DNA of 64,000 nucleotides from contig NZ_LT968776.1 of NCBI RefSeq assembly GCF_900240975.1, positions 2,601,092-2,665,091 on the forward strand, written 5' to 3'. Shown piece by piece: positions 7,684 to 15,691 of the stretch (positions within the stretch are counted from its first letter, which is position 1; each line of letters opens with the position of its first letter). Position numbers and translations under genes: made by a program. Source of the DNA: Mycobacterium sp. 4858 (GTDB taxonomy: Bacteria; Actinomycetota; Actinomycetes; Mycobacteriales; Mycobacteriaceae). The notes beneath the pieces were generated by a model. It saw only the letters and a list, made by a program, of their open reading frames with translations. It was not told where the DNA came from and did no database searches.

Positions 7684-8622
7684 ATGCCGCGTACCGACAA
7701 CGATTCCTGGGACATCACCCAAAGCGTGGGAGCCACCGCACTTGGCGTCGCGGCGGCGCGGGCCGCCGAGACGGAGAGCGAGAATCCGCTCATCAACGAC
7801 CCGTTCGCGCGCGTGTTCGTGGACGCGGCCGGCGAAGGCATGTGGAGCATCTATGCCGATCCCGCGCTGCTGGCCAAGGCGGTGGAGCTCGAGCCCGAGG
7901 TCGGCACGCGCATCCAGCTGATGATCGACTTCATGGCCACGCGGACAGCCTTTTTCGATGAGTTCTTCCTGGGCGCGGCCGACTCCGGCGTACGTCAGGT
8001 GGTGATCCTGGCCGCCGGCCTGGACGCGCGCACCTGGCGGCTGCCGTGGCCCGACGGCACGGTCGTCTACGAGCTCGATCAGCCCAAGGTCCTCGACTTC
8101 AAATCCACCACGCTGAGCGAGCACGGCGCGCAGCCCAGGGCGCGGCTGGTCAACGTGCCCATCGACCTGCGCCAGGACTGGCCGAAGGCGTTGCAGGAGG
8201 CGGGGTTTGACGCGTCGCGGCCTGCCGCCTGGTCGGCCGAGGGCCTGGTGCGTTACCTGCCGGCGCAGGGCCAGGACCTGTTGTTCCAGCGCATCCATTC
8301 GCTCAGCGCCGACGGCAGCTGGCTGGCCTCCAACGTGCCGGGCGCCGGGTTCACCGACCCCGACCTGGTCCAGCGCCAGCGTGAGGACATGCGGCGCATG
8401 CGGGCCGCGGCGGCCAAGCTGGTCGATTCCGAGATCACCGACTTCGACGACCTCTGGTATCCCGAGGAGCGCACCCCCGTCGACGCCTGGTTGCGGGAGC
8501 GTGGCTGGGACGTCGCCACGGCGACGTTCGCCGAGTTGATGGCTCGCTACGGTCGCAGCGTTCCGCAGGACGCAGAGTCCGCGATGCCGCCCACCCTGTA
8601 TGTCTCCGCGCAGCGGCGTTAG
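7684..8622 (+). CDS. TIGR00027 SAM-dependent methyltransferase (Rv3767c-like)
   Basis: A 312-residue member of the large mycobacterial class I methyltransferase family related to leucine carboxyl methyltransferases. Motifs: SVGATALGVAAARAAE near the N-terminus, NPLINDPFARVFV, the SAM-binding VVILAAGLDARTWRLPW, YELDQPKVLDFK, and AEGLVRYLPAQ downstream. The ATG at 7684 has upstream GGAAGGGA. The position next to tcrX/tcrY and lpqH corresponds to Rv3767c in M. tuberculosis (recalled). The methyl acceptor is not known for this family member. Confidence 0.88.
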   Translation: MPRTDNDSWDITQSVGATALGVAAARAAETESENPLINDPFARVFVDAAGEGMWSIYADPALLAKAVELEPEVGTRIQLMIDFMATRTAFFDEFFLGAADSGVRQVVILAAGLDARTWRLPWPDGTVVYELDQPKVLDFKSTTLSEHGAQPRARLVNVPIDLRQDWPKALQEAGFDASRPAAWSAEGLVRYLPAQGQDLLFQRIHSLSADGSWLASNVPGAGFTDPDLVQRQREDMRRMRAAAAKLVDSEITDFDDLWYPEERTPVDAWLRERGWDVATATFAELMARYGRSVPQDAESAMPPTLYVSAQRR

Positions 8623-8763
8623 CTAGCGCGTCAAACCACTTCGATTCGCTCCCCGGGCTCCGCTGGCGCACTGCCGAATTCAGCCGCGGCGAATGTTTAG
8701 ACATAAGTCCAATGGGTAACTATCGTCCACGAGAAATTTTTCTCGACCACATTGGAGGTCACT

Positions 8764-9000
8764 ATGCGTGGCAGCGGAATCATCGGCACCATTGCCCTGG
8801 TATGGCTGCTCATCGGGGTGTTCGCGGCATGGCAACGCGACTACTTCAAAGGTGACTCGACCAGCTGTGTCACGGCGGGAAACATTGCGTTGACCGTCAT
8901 TGCGGGGCCTTTGAATTACGGGGGCGTCAACCCGAAAGTCAAGGACTGCCATGTTCCGCAGCCCAGTTCAATGCCTGGTGTTCTACTACCCCTCACCTAA
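8764..9000 (+). CDS. Small membrane/secreted protein, unknown
   Basis: A 78-residue protein with an N-terminal hydrophobic helix (SGIIGTIALVWLLIGVFAAW, residues 4-23) and a polar tail holding two cysteines (SCVTAG, KDCHVP). The ATG at 8764 follows TTGGAGG with proper spacing, which supports translation. The next gene starts 11 bp downstream with its own Shine-Dalgarno, so the two probably form a small operon. Similar short proteins are widespread in mycobacteria but I do not know a function. Confidence 0.65.
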   Translation: MRGSGIIGTIALVWLLIGVFAAWQRDYFKGDSTSCVTAGNIALTVIAGPLNYGGVNPKVKDCHVPQPSSMPGVLLPLT

Positions 9001-9011
9001 AAGGAGTTGTG

Positions 9012-9167
9012 ATGATTGTCTTGGGCGTAGTCCTGCTTATTCTCGGGTTTGTATTCAGTGTCCCATTGCTGTGGGAAATCGGTGTCGTGGTCTTGGTCAT
9101 CGGCGCCGTGTTGTGGATCATGGGTTCGATCGGTCGTCCAGTCGCCGGCCGGCGCTATTGGTATTAG
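9012..9167 (+). CDS. DUF6131-like small hydrophobic protein
   Basis: A 51-residue protein beginning MIVLGVVLLILGFVF and ending GRPVAGRRYWY: two hydrophobic helices (residues 2-18 and 24-38) with a basic, aromatic C-terminus. This pattern fits the mycobacterial DUF6131 group. AAGGAG lies 6 nt before the ATG. It follows the gene at 8764 and is closed by a strong hairpin at 9182. Confidence 0.72.
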   Translation: MIVLGVVLLILGFVFSVPLLWEIGVVVLVIGAVLWIMGSIGRPVAGRRYWY

Positions 9168-9181
9168 CCACCACGCCGGAA

Positions 9182-9222
9182 AACGGGATCGCGCGACTGC
9201 CGGGCGGCCGCGCGATCCCGTT
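9182..9222 (+). terminator. Hairpin terminator after the small membrane-protein pair
   Basis: Perfect 14-bp stem AACGGGATCGCGCG / CGCGCGATCCCGTT around a 13-nt loop, 14 nt after the stop codon at 9167 and upstream of tcrX. Confidence 0.75.
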
Positions 9223-9318
9223 CACAGGTCACGCAAAGCCAGGCCATAGCGGCGGCTCAGCGCGCTGCGCATACTGGAACCTGTGACACAGCCCCGAGCC
9301 TCCGTCGAGCGGGTTGTC

Positions 9319-10023
9319 ATGTGCCGCGCGGACGGCAATCCGATCAACGTGTTGGTCGTGGACGACGAGTCCGTCCTGGCTGAGATGGTGTCCATGGCTC
9401 TGCGGTACGAGGGGTGGAACATCGCCACCGCCGGCGACGGGGCATCGGCTATCGCCGCCGCCCGGGCCCAGCGCCCAGACGTGGTCGTCCTCGATGTGAT
9501 GCTGCCCGACATGAGCGGGCTCGACGTCCTGCACAAGCTGCGTGAAGAGAACCCGCAGCTTCCGGTGCTGCTGCTGACGGCCAAGGATGCGGTGGAAGAC
9601 CGCATCGCCGGGCTGACCGCGGGCGGCGACGACTACGTCACCAAGCCGTTCAGCATCGAAGAGGTGGTGCTGCGGCTGCGCGCGCTGCTGCGGCGCACCG
9701 GCGTGACCACGCTGGACAGCGGCGCCCAGCTGGTCGTCGGCGACCTGGTGCTCGATGAGGACAGCCACGAGGTCACCCGGGCCGGCGAACCGATCGCGTT
9801 GACCTCCACCGAGTTCGAGCTGCTGCGGTTCATGATGCGCAACTCCAAGCGGGTGCTGAGCAAGGCCCAGATCCTCGACCGGGTGTGGAGCTATGACTTC
9901 GGCGGCCGGTCCAACATCGTCGAGCTCTACATCTCCTATCTGCGCAAGAAGATCGACAACGGTCGCGACCCCATGATCCACACGCTGCGTGGCGCGGGTT
10001 ATGTCCTCAAGCCGGCCCGCTAA
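9319..10023 (+). CDS. tcrX: Response regulator TcrX (OmpR/PhoB type)
   Basis: A 234-residue response regulator. Receiver: VDDE near residue 15, phospho-acceptor in VVLDVMLPDMSGLDVL, the LLLTAKD switch threonine and the KPFSIEE lysine. The C-terminal winged helix has LTSTEFELLRFMM and RSNIVELYISYLRKKID. The ATG at 9319 gives the M. tuberculosis TcrX length; a GTG 36 bp upstream is an alternative. tcrY starts inside the last codons, so the pair is translationally coupled. The synteny lpqH-tcrY-tcrX agrees with the M. tuberculosis order. Confidence 0.9.
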   Translation: MCRADGNPINVLVVDDESVLAEMVSMALRYEGWNIATAGDGASAIAAARAQRPDVVVLDVMLPDMSGLDVLHKLREENPQLPVLLLTAKDAVEDRIAGLTAGGDDYVTKPFSIEEVVLRLRALLRRTGVTTLDSGAQLVVGDLVLDEDSHEVTRAGEPIALTSTEFELLRFMMRNSKRVLSKAQILDRVWSYDFGGRSNIVELYISYLRKKIDNGRDPMIHTLRGAGYVLKPAR

Positions 10024-11518
10024 CCCGCGGCGGGCCTGGTCGCTGCGGCTGCGGCTGCTGGTCGGGCAGATCGTGGTGCTGGCCATCGTGTGCGTCGGCA
10101 TCACCGCGGCGACCGAACTGGCGCTCAACCACCACCTGGTCAAGCAGCTCGACGGGCAGCTCGCCGGCACATCGTTCCGCTCGGCGCTGATGTATCCCGA
10201 ACCGAACCGCCCGGGTTGGCGCCACGAGCACTCCTTCTATCCGCGGCCGGGCCCCGGCCCGCGATTTCTCGACGCCCCCGGTCAGCCGGCGGGCATGGTG
10301 GCCGCGGTCGTCAATCACGGCAAGACCGTCGACGCGGGCTACCTGACCAGCAGCGGCACCCGCGCCGCGCTGACCCCGACGGCCCAGAACCAACTGGAAC
10401 AGGTCGCCTCCAGTCGCGCACCGGTCACCGTCGACCTGGATGGCCTCGGCCGATATCGGGTGGTCGCGGCCCCGAGCCGGAACGGGGGCGACACGATCGT
10501 CACCGGTCTGTCGATGTCCAACGTCGACGCCACCCTGATCCGGATGCTGATCATCTTCGGGATCGTCACCGTGATCGCCTTGGCCGCCGCGACGATCGCC
10601 GGGGTCGTGATCATCCGCCGGGCGCTGGCACCGCTGCGCCGGGTCGCGCAGACCGCGAGCAAGGTGGCCGACCTGCCGCTGGACCGCGGTGAGGTCCAGC
10701 TGCCGGTCCGGGTGCGCGAGTCCGATGCCAACCCCTCCACCGAGGTGGGCCAGCTCGGCTCGGCCCTCAACCGGATGCTGGACCACATCGCGTCCGCCCT
10801 GTCGGCGCGGCAGGCCAGCGAGACGCGGGTTCGCCAATTCGTCGCCGACGCCAGCCACGAGCTGCGCACGCCCCTGGCTGCGATCCGCGGCTACACCGAA
10901 CTCACCCAACGCATGGGTGACGACCGCGAGGCGGTGGCGCACGCGATGAGCCGGGTGGCCTCCGAGACGGAACGGATGACGCGGCTGGTCGAGGATCTGC
11001 TGCTGCTGGCCCGCCTGGACTCCGGCCGGCCGTTGGAACGCGAGCCGGTCGATTTGTCACGGGTGGCCGTTGACGCGGTCAACGACGCGCATGTCGCCGG
11101 GCCCGACCATCAGTGGGAACTCGACCTGCCGGAGGAGCCCGTGATCGTCACCGGTGACGCGGCCCGGCTCCACCAGGTGCTGACCAACCTGCTCGCCAAC
11201 GCCCGATTGCACACCGGCGCGGGCACGGTCGTGACGACGCGGTTGAGTACCGAGCCGGAACACACCGTGCTGCAGGTGATCGACAACGGGCCCGGCATCC
11301 CGGCGGCGCTGCAATCGGAGGTGTTCGAGCGGTTCGCCCGCGGTGATACCTCGCGCTCCCGCAAGGGCGGCAGCACGGGGCTGGGTCTGGCGATCGTGTC
11401 CGCGGTGGTCAAGGCCCACAACGGGACGATCAGGGTGAACAGCTCACCCGGTCATACCGAGTTCACGGTGCGGTTGCCACTCAACGGGTGGCAACCGCCC
11501 GCGAGCTCGGCTAGCTAG
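10001..11518 (+). CDS. tcrY: Sensor histidine kinase TcrY
   Basis: Membrane histidine kinase of about 505 residues. Two transmembrane helices (LLVGQIVVLAIVCVGITAAT and LIIFGIVTVIALAAATIAGV) flank an extracytoplasmic sensor of about 140 residues rich in prolines. A HAMP-like linker follows, then the H-box FVADASHELRTPLAAIRGYT, N-box LTNLLANARLHT, and G-boxes DNGPGIP and GGSTGLGLAI. It overlaps the end of tcrX by 23 bp. Its 3' end overlaps the convergent lpqH by 8 bp. An in-frame GTG at 9989 is also possible. Partner specificity for TcrX is inferred from adjacency and the known pair. Confidence 0.9.
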   Translation: MSSSRPANPRRAWSLRLRLLVGQIVVLAIVCVGITAATELALNHHLVKQLDGQLAGTSFRSALMYPEPNRPGWRHEHSFYPRPGPGPRFLDAPGQPAGMVAAVVNHGKTVDAGYLTSSGTRAALTPTAQNQLEQVASSRAPVTVDLDGLGRYRVVAAPSRNGGDTIVTGLSMSNVDATLIRMLIIFGIVTVIALAAATIAGVVIIRRALAPLRRVAQTASKVADLPLDRGEVQLPVRVRESDANPSTEVGQLGSALNRMLDHIASALSARQASETRVRQFVADASHELRTPLAAIRGYTELTQRMGDDREAVAHAMSRVASETERMTRLVEDLLLLARLDSGRPLEREPVDLSRVAVDAVNDAHVAGPDHQWELDLPEEPVIVTGDAARLHQVLTNLLANARLHTGAGTVVTTRLSTEPEHTVLQVIDNGPGIPAALQSEVFERFARGDTSRSRKGGSTGLGLAIVSAVVKAHNGTIRVNSSPGHTEFTVRLPLNGWQPPASSAS

Positions 11519-11987
11519 AGCAGGTGACGTCGATCTCGAACGGCTTGTTCACGGGCTGCATGGGGTTGGCCATGTCGACCCCGGTGGCCGTTCCGGTGAT
11601 CTTGTAGCTGTTGCCGTTCTTCTCGGCGGAGGCGTTGCCCTGGCCGGTTCCGGACGTGTATCCGAGCGTCACGCCGTTGACGTTGCCCAGGCCAACGGAT
11701 TTCACCTGCGGCGGGTTGGCGTCGGTGAGCACGGCGGCGATGCCGGTGGCTGCGCCACCGATCGCGATGTTGACGGTGCCGCCCGCGGACGTGCACACGA
11801 CCGAGCCGCTCACGTTCTGGTCCTTGCCGTCGATCAGGACCTTGGTTCCGCTGGCGGCGCCCGCCGAGGTGTTCACGGCCGAGCTGGTGCCCGAACCGCC
11901 CGAAGGCTGCTTGCTGCTTGAACAGCCGGAGACTCCGGCGGCCAGAATTGCCGCTCCAGCCACCGCGACCGTCAGTCCACGCTTCAC
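11511..11987 (-). CDS. lpqH: 19-kDa lipoprotein LpqH
   Basis: The mycobacterial 19-kDa lipoprotein antigen, 158 residues. The N-terminus MKRGLTVAVAGAAILAAGVS leads to the lipobox VSGC with Cys22, followed by a Ser/Thr/Gly-rich linker that is O-mannosylated in the M. tuberculosis protein. The folded domain has IDGKDQNVSGSVVCTSAGG and ITGTATGVDMANPMQPVNKP. The start is GTG at 11987 with AAAGGAG 6 nt upstream. It is a surface-exposed, TLR2-active lipoprotein in related species. The linker (SKQPSGGSGTSSAVNTSAG) differs from the M. tuberculosis version, as expected for MAC-like species. Confidence 0.95.
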   Translation of the reverse strand: MKRGLTVAVAGAAILAAGVSGCSSSKQPSGGSGTSSAVNTSAGAASGTKVLIDGKDQNVSGSVVCTSAGGTVNIAIGGAATGIAAVLTDANPPQVKSVGLGNVNGVTLGYTSGTGQGNASAEKNGNSYKITGTATGVDMANPMQPVNKPFEIDVTCSS

Positions 11988-12165
11988 GTGTTCTCCTTTG
12001 CCCGAAAGTTGCGACCCTCGGCATTGAGGGCCGTCTGGGGCAGTATGCGGGTTAACTGGGCCGAACATCTAGCATTCGGGCGAATTGTTTCTGTGTCCGT
12101 TGATCACTGGACAGGATGCGGTGGAACGGCTTCGCGGAATGGCGCGTTGGTGGCAATGTATTGGC

Positions 12166-14040
12166 GTGCAGCACAAACCCCCCACCGCGGTCATCGAGGC
12201 GGCGCACCGCGCACACGCGCTGCCATTCGATGACGACGCGGACTTCCGCAACGCCGATCGCGGGTTCATCGCCGCCCTGTCCCCGTGCGTCATCAAGGCG
12301 GCCGACGGCCGGGTGGTGTGGGACAACGACGCCTACTCCTTCCTCGGTGGTCAGGCGCCGGCGTCGGTGCACCCGAGCCTGTGGCGGCAGTCGACGCTGG
12401 CCGCCAAACAGGGCCTCTACGAAGTGGTTCCCGGCATCTACCAGGTCCGTGGCTTCGACATCTCGAACGTCACGTTCGTCGAGACCGACACCGGCGTCAT
12501 CGTCATCGACCCGTTGGTGTCCACCGAGGTCGCGGCGGCGGCGCTGGCGTTGTATCGCGCCCACCGCGGCGGCGAGCGCCCCGTCGTCGCGGTGATCTAC
12601 ACCCACAGCCACGTCGACCACTTCGGCGGCGTGCTGGGCGTCACCACACAGGCGGACGTGGACGCCGGCGCGGTCGACGTGCTGGCGCCGGAAGGCTTTG
12701 CCGAGCACGCTGTCCGGGAGAACGTCTACGCCGGCCCGGCCATGACGCGGCGGGCGACCTACATGTACGGCACGTTGCTGCCCCGCGGGCCGCAGGACCA
12801 GGTCGGTTGCGGGCTGGGCCAGGCCACGTCCACCGGCGAGGTGGCGATCATCGTCCCCACCATCGACGTCCGCGAGACCGGCGAGAGGCACACCATCGAC
12901 GGCGTGGAGATCGAGTTCCAGATGGCGCCCGGCACCGAGGCACCCGCCGAAATGCATTTCTACTTCCCGCGTTTCCGCGCGTTGTGCATGGCCGAGAACG
13001 CCACCCACAACCTGCACAACCTGCTGACCCTGCGCGGCGCCCTGGTGCGCGACCCGCACGCCTGGTCGGGTTACCTCACCGAGGCGATCGACACCTTCGC
13101 CGACCGCGCCGACGTGGTGTTCGCGTCGCATCACTGGCCCACCTGGGGCAGGGAGAACATCGTCGAATTTCTCTCGCTGCAGCGCGACCTCTATGCCTAC
13201 CTGCACGACCAGACGCTGCGGCTGCTCAACCGGGGTTACACCGGCGTCGAGATCGCGGAGATGTTCCGGATGCCGCCGGCGCTCGAGCGCGCCTGGCACA
13301 CCCACGGGTATTACGGCTCGGTCAGCCATAACGTGAAGGCCGTCTACCAGCGCTACATGGGCTGGTTCGACGGCAACCCGGCCAGGCTGTGGCCGCATCC
13401 GCCGGAGGCTCTCGCTCCCCGCTATGTCGAGGCGATGGGCGGCATCGACCGAGTTGTTCAGCTGGCCCGGACGGCGTTCGACTCCGGCGACTTCCGGTGG
13501 GCGGCAACCCTTCTCGACCATGCCGTCTTCGCCGACAGCGACCATGCCGACGCTCGTGCGTTGTACGCCGACACGCTCGAGCAGCTGGCCTACGGCGCCG
13601 AGAACGCAACGTGGCGCAACTTCTTCCTCAGCGGCGCAACCGAATTGCGGAACGGAAACTTCGGCACGGCGGCTCAGGTCGCGTCGCCCACCATGTTGTC
13701 CCAGCTGACCCCCGAACAGATCTTCGACAGCCTCGCCATCCGGGTCGACGGGCCACGCAGCTGGGATCTCGACCTCGCCGTCGACATCGCCTTCACCGAT
13801 CTGGCCGCCAACTACCGGCTCACCCTGCGCAACGGGGTGCTCGTCCACCGCAAGGCTCCGGCCCAACCCGCGACGGCGACCGTCACGGTGCAGCTGGACG
13901 GCAAGTCCCGGTTGCTGGCCGCGGCGCTGGGCGACTTCACCTCCCCGGGCCTGCAGATATCCGGCGACCAGGCGGCGCTACAGGCCCTCCTGGGTGCGCT
14001 GGACCAACCCGACCCGAGCTTCAACATCGTCACGCCCTGA
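12166..14040 (+). CDS. Type III alkylsulfatase-like metallo-beta-lactamase-fold hydrolase
   Basis: About 624 residues, matching Rv3762c and the SdsA1-type alkylsulfatases, which release alcohols from alkyl sulfates using two zinc ions. The zinc motif is THSHVDHFGG; further ligands lie in CMAENATHNLHNL and SHHWPTW. The middle part (WHTHGYYGSVSHNVKAVYQRYMGWFDGNPA) is the alkylsulfatase dimerisation domain, and the C-terminal 130 residues are SCP2-like. The frame is open from 12085; I favour GTG 12166 (QHKPPTAVIEAAH) because it gives the family length, but the start is not certain. No signal peptide is evident, so it is probably cytosolic or exported by another route. Confidence 0.85.
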   Translation: MQHKPPTAVIEAAHRAHALPFDDDADFRNADRGFIAALSPCVIKAADGRVVWDNDAYSFLGGQAPASVHPSLWRQSTLAAKQGLYEVVPGIYQVRGFDISNVTFVETDTGVIVIDPLVSTEVAAAALALYRAHRGGERPVVAVIYTHSHVDHFGGVLGVTTQADVDAGAVDVLAPEGFAEHAVRENVYAGPAMTRRATYMYGTLLPRGPQDQVGCGLGQATSTGEVAIIVPTIDVRETGERHTIDGVEIEFQMAPGTEAPAEMHFYFPRFRALCMAENATHNLHNLLTLRGALVRDPHAWSGYLTEAIDTFADRADVVFASHHWPTWGRENIVEFLSLQRDLYAYLHDQTLRLLNRGYTGVEIAEMFRMPPALERAWHTHGYYGSVSHNVKAVYQRYMGWFDGNPARLWPHPPEALAPRYVEAMGGIDRVVQLARTAFDSGDFRWAATLLDHAVFADSDHADARALYADTLEQLAYGAENATWRNFFLSGATELRNGNFGTAAQVASPTMLSQLTPEQIFDSLAIRVDGPRSWDLDLAVDIAFTDLAANYRLTLRNGVLVHRKAPAQPATATVTVQLDGKSRLLAAALGDFTSPGLQISGDQAALQALLGALDQPDPSFNIVTP

Positions 14041-14043
14041 CGT

Positions 14044-14101
14044 CGAGATTGCCCTGAGGGCTGCTCCGGACCTGGATTTCACGACCATGGCGGCAATCTC
14101 G
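14044..14101. repeat. Inverted repeat between convergent genes
   Basis: Arms CGAGATTGCC (14044-14053) and GGCAATCTCG (14092-14101) are perfect complements separated by 38 nt, in the 74-bp gap between the convergent alkylsulfatase and oxidoreductase genes. A bidirectional terminator is possible; the wide spacing also suggests a small dispersed element. Confidence 0.5.
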
Positions 14102-14114
14102 GCGCCACACCGCG

Positions 14115-15080
14115 TCATACGTCGATGACGACCTTGCCCAACACCTTGCGGTCGGCCACGTGCCGCAGCGCGGCCGCGGTCTCGGACAGCGGGAATCGCG
14201 CACCGATGTACGGGCGGATCGTGCCGGCGGCGAACATCTCCGACAATTCCCGCATGTCGCGGACGGCCTGGTCGGGATGGTCGGTCATGAAGGTGCGGAT
14301 CTCCATGCCACGCACGCAGATGTCCTTGAGCAGAACGAGATTGAGCGGGATCGCCGGTATGGAACCCGCGGCGTAGCCCAGAGTGACGAAGGTGCCGCCG
14401 CGCGCCAGCGCGCGCAGCGCTGGCTCGGCGTACGGCCCGCCGACCGGATCGATGACCACCCGGGCGGCGTCGCCGGTGAGCTCGCGGATGCGCGCCTTCA
14501 AGTCCTCCCGGTCGTAGTCGACGGTCGCCTCGGCGCCGCGTCGCCGGCACAGGTCGAGCTTCTCGGGGCTCGACGCCGCGGCCAGCACCCGGGCCTTCAT
14601 GGCGACGGCCAGGTCGACCGCGGCCAGCCCCACACCGCCCGCGGCGCCCAGCACGACGACCCAATCCCCTTCTGCCACCGCGGCGGTCGAGCGCAGCGCG
14701 TGATACGCGGTGCGGTACGTGACGCCGAAGGCCGCGGCCGACGCGAAGTCCGCGTCGTCGGGGATGAGCGCCGCCTGGCTCGCGTCCAGCAGTGCGCGTT
14801 CGGCGAACGCCCCGAAGGTGGTTCCGGCCACTCGCTGCCCCGGCTCGAACGGCGCGCCCTCGCCGGTGGCGATCACCTCGCCGGCGATCTCGTTGCCCGG
14901 TATGAACGGCGTCGGGATCTTGACCTGGTACTTGCCGGCGATGAAGAGCACGTCGGGGAAATTCACGGCGGCGGCGTGCACGCGCACCAGCAGCTGCCCG
15001 GGGGCCGGGACCGGCTCGTCGACGTCCTCGAGAACCAGGTCTTCCGGTGTGCCATAGGAACGGCAGACCACCGCGCGCAT
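14115..15080 (-). CDS. NADPH:quinone oxidoreductase-like MDR protein
   Basis: A 321-residue zinc-independent medium-chain reductase/dehydrogenase. The catalytic N-terminal domain (VNFPDVLFIAGKYQVKIPTPFIPGNEIAGEV) and the nucleotide site VVLGAAGGVGLAAVDLA are clear; no catalytic zinc cysteines are present, as in quinone reductases. It is the last gene of the operon running from 18874 down to here, and its ATG overlaps the TetR stop by one base. The reaction is probably NADPH-dependent reduction of an enone or quinone; the substrate is unknown. Confidence 0.85.
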   Translation of the reverse strand: MRAVVCRSYGTPEDLVLEDVDEPVPAPGQLLVRVHAAAVNFPDVLFIAGKYQVKIPTPFIPGNEIAGEVIATGEGAPFEPGQRVAGTTFGAFAERALLDASQAALIPDDADFASAAAFGVTYRTAYHALRSTAAVAEGDWVVVLGAAGGVGLAAVDLAVAMKARVLAAASSPEKLDLCRRRGAEATVDYDREDLKARIRELTGDAARVVIDPVGGPYAEPALRALARGGTFVTLGYAAGSIPAIPLNLVLLKDICVRGMEIRTFMTDHPDQAVRDMRELSEMFAAGTIRPYIGARFPLSETAAALRHVADRKVLGKVVIDV

Positions 15081-15691
15081 CAGCCGACCCCCAGACCGCG
15101 CAGGCAGAATCCGACCAGGTGCGTGATGTCGTCGGACCCGGGCCGGTCGGCAGACCCCACGTATCGCCGCATGGTCGCGGCCGTGCAACTGAACACCGCC
15201 TCGACGTCGCGCTCGACGTCGCTGCTGCCCAGCGCCGCAACGGGTTCGACGAGCAGGTCGCGCAGCGGCCGCAGCATCTCCTGATCGACCGCCGGCCAAT
15301 TGGTGCGGGGTGACATCTGGCCCGCCGCCGCGCGGCTCATGCTGATCAGGTGCGGGTCGGCGACCTGCGCCATCGTGCCCTCGATCCAGCGAGCGACCCG
15401 CTCGCGCGGCTCGCTCTCCTTGGCCATCTGGTGCTCGAGGTAGGACACCACGATGCCGACGCCGCGCTCCATGACGGCCAGGATGAGATCGTCCTTGCCG
15501 GCGAAGTAGCGGTAGAACGCCTTGTTCGACGTGCCGGCCTCGGCGACGATGTCGCTGACCCGCGGTGGTTCCGGCGCCACCCGTTCCATGACGCGCACCG
15601 CGGCGGCCAGGATGCGCTCCACCTCCTCGGTGGCCTCCCGCTGGCGGTCGTCGAGCGCCCGCTCGACCGCCGCGGTCACCCGGCTGCTCAC
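15080..15691 (-). CDS. TetR-family regulator of the acyl-CoA operon
   Basis: A 203-residue regulator whose N-terminal helix-turn-helix is ILAAAVRVMERVAPEPPRVSDIVAEAGTSNKAFYRYFAGKDDLI; the C-terminal ligand domain is variable. The start is GTG, overlapping the acyl-CoA dehydrogenase stop (GTGA). It lies inside the operon, so it probably regulates itself and its neighbours through the palindrome at 18895-18915 just ahead of the first gene. The ligand is presumably an acyl-CoA or related metabolite. Confidence 0.85.
   Translation of the reverse strand: MSSRVTAAVERALDDRQREATEEVERILAAAVRVMERVAPEPPRVSDIVAEAGTSNKAFYRYFAGKDDLILAVMERGVGIVVSYLEHQMAKESEPRERVARWIEGTMAQVADPHLISMSRAAAGQMSPRTNWPAVDQEMLRPLRDLLVEPVAALGSSDVERDVEAVFSCTAATMRRYVGSADRPGSDDITHLVGFCLRGLGVG

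Noticed and set aside
9182..9222. The hairpin as a transcription-factor operator for tcrX
   Set aside because: The stem is 14 bp with a 13-nt loop directly after a stop codon, which better suits a terminator.
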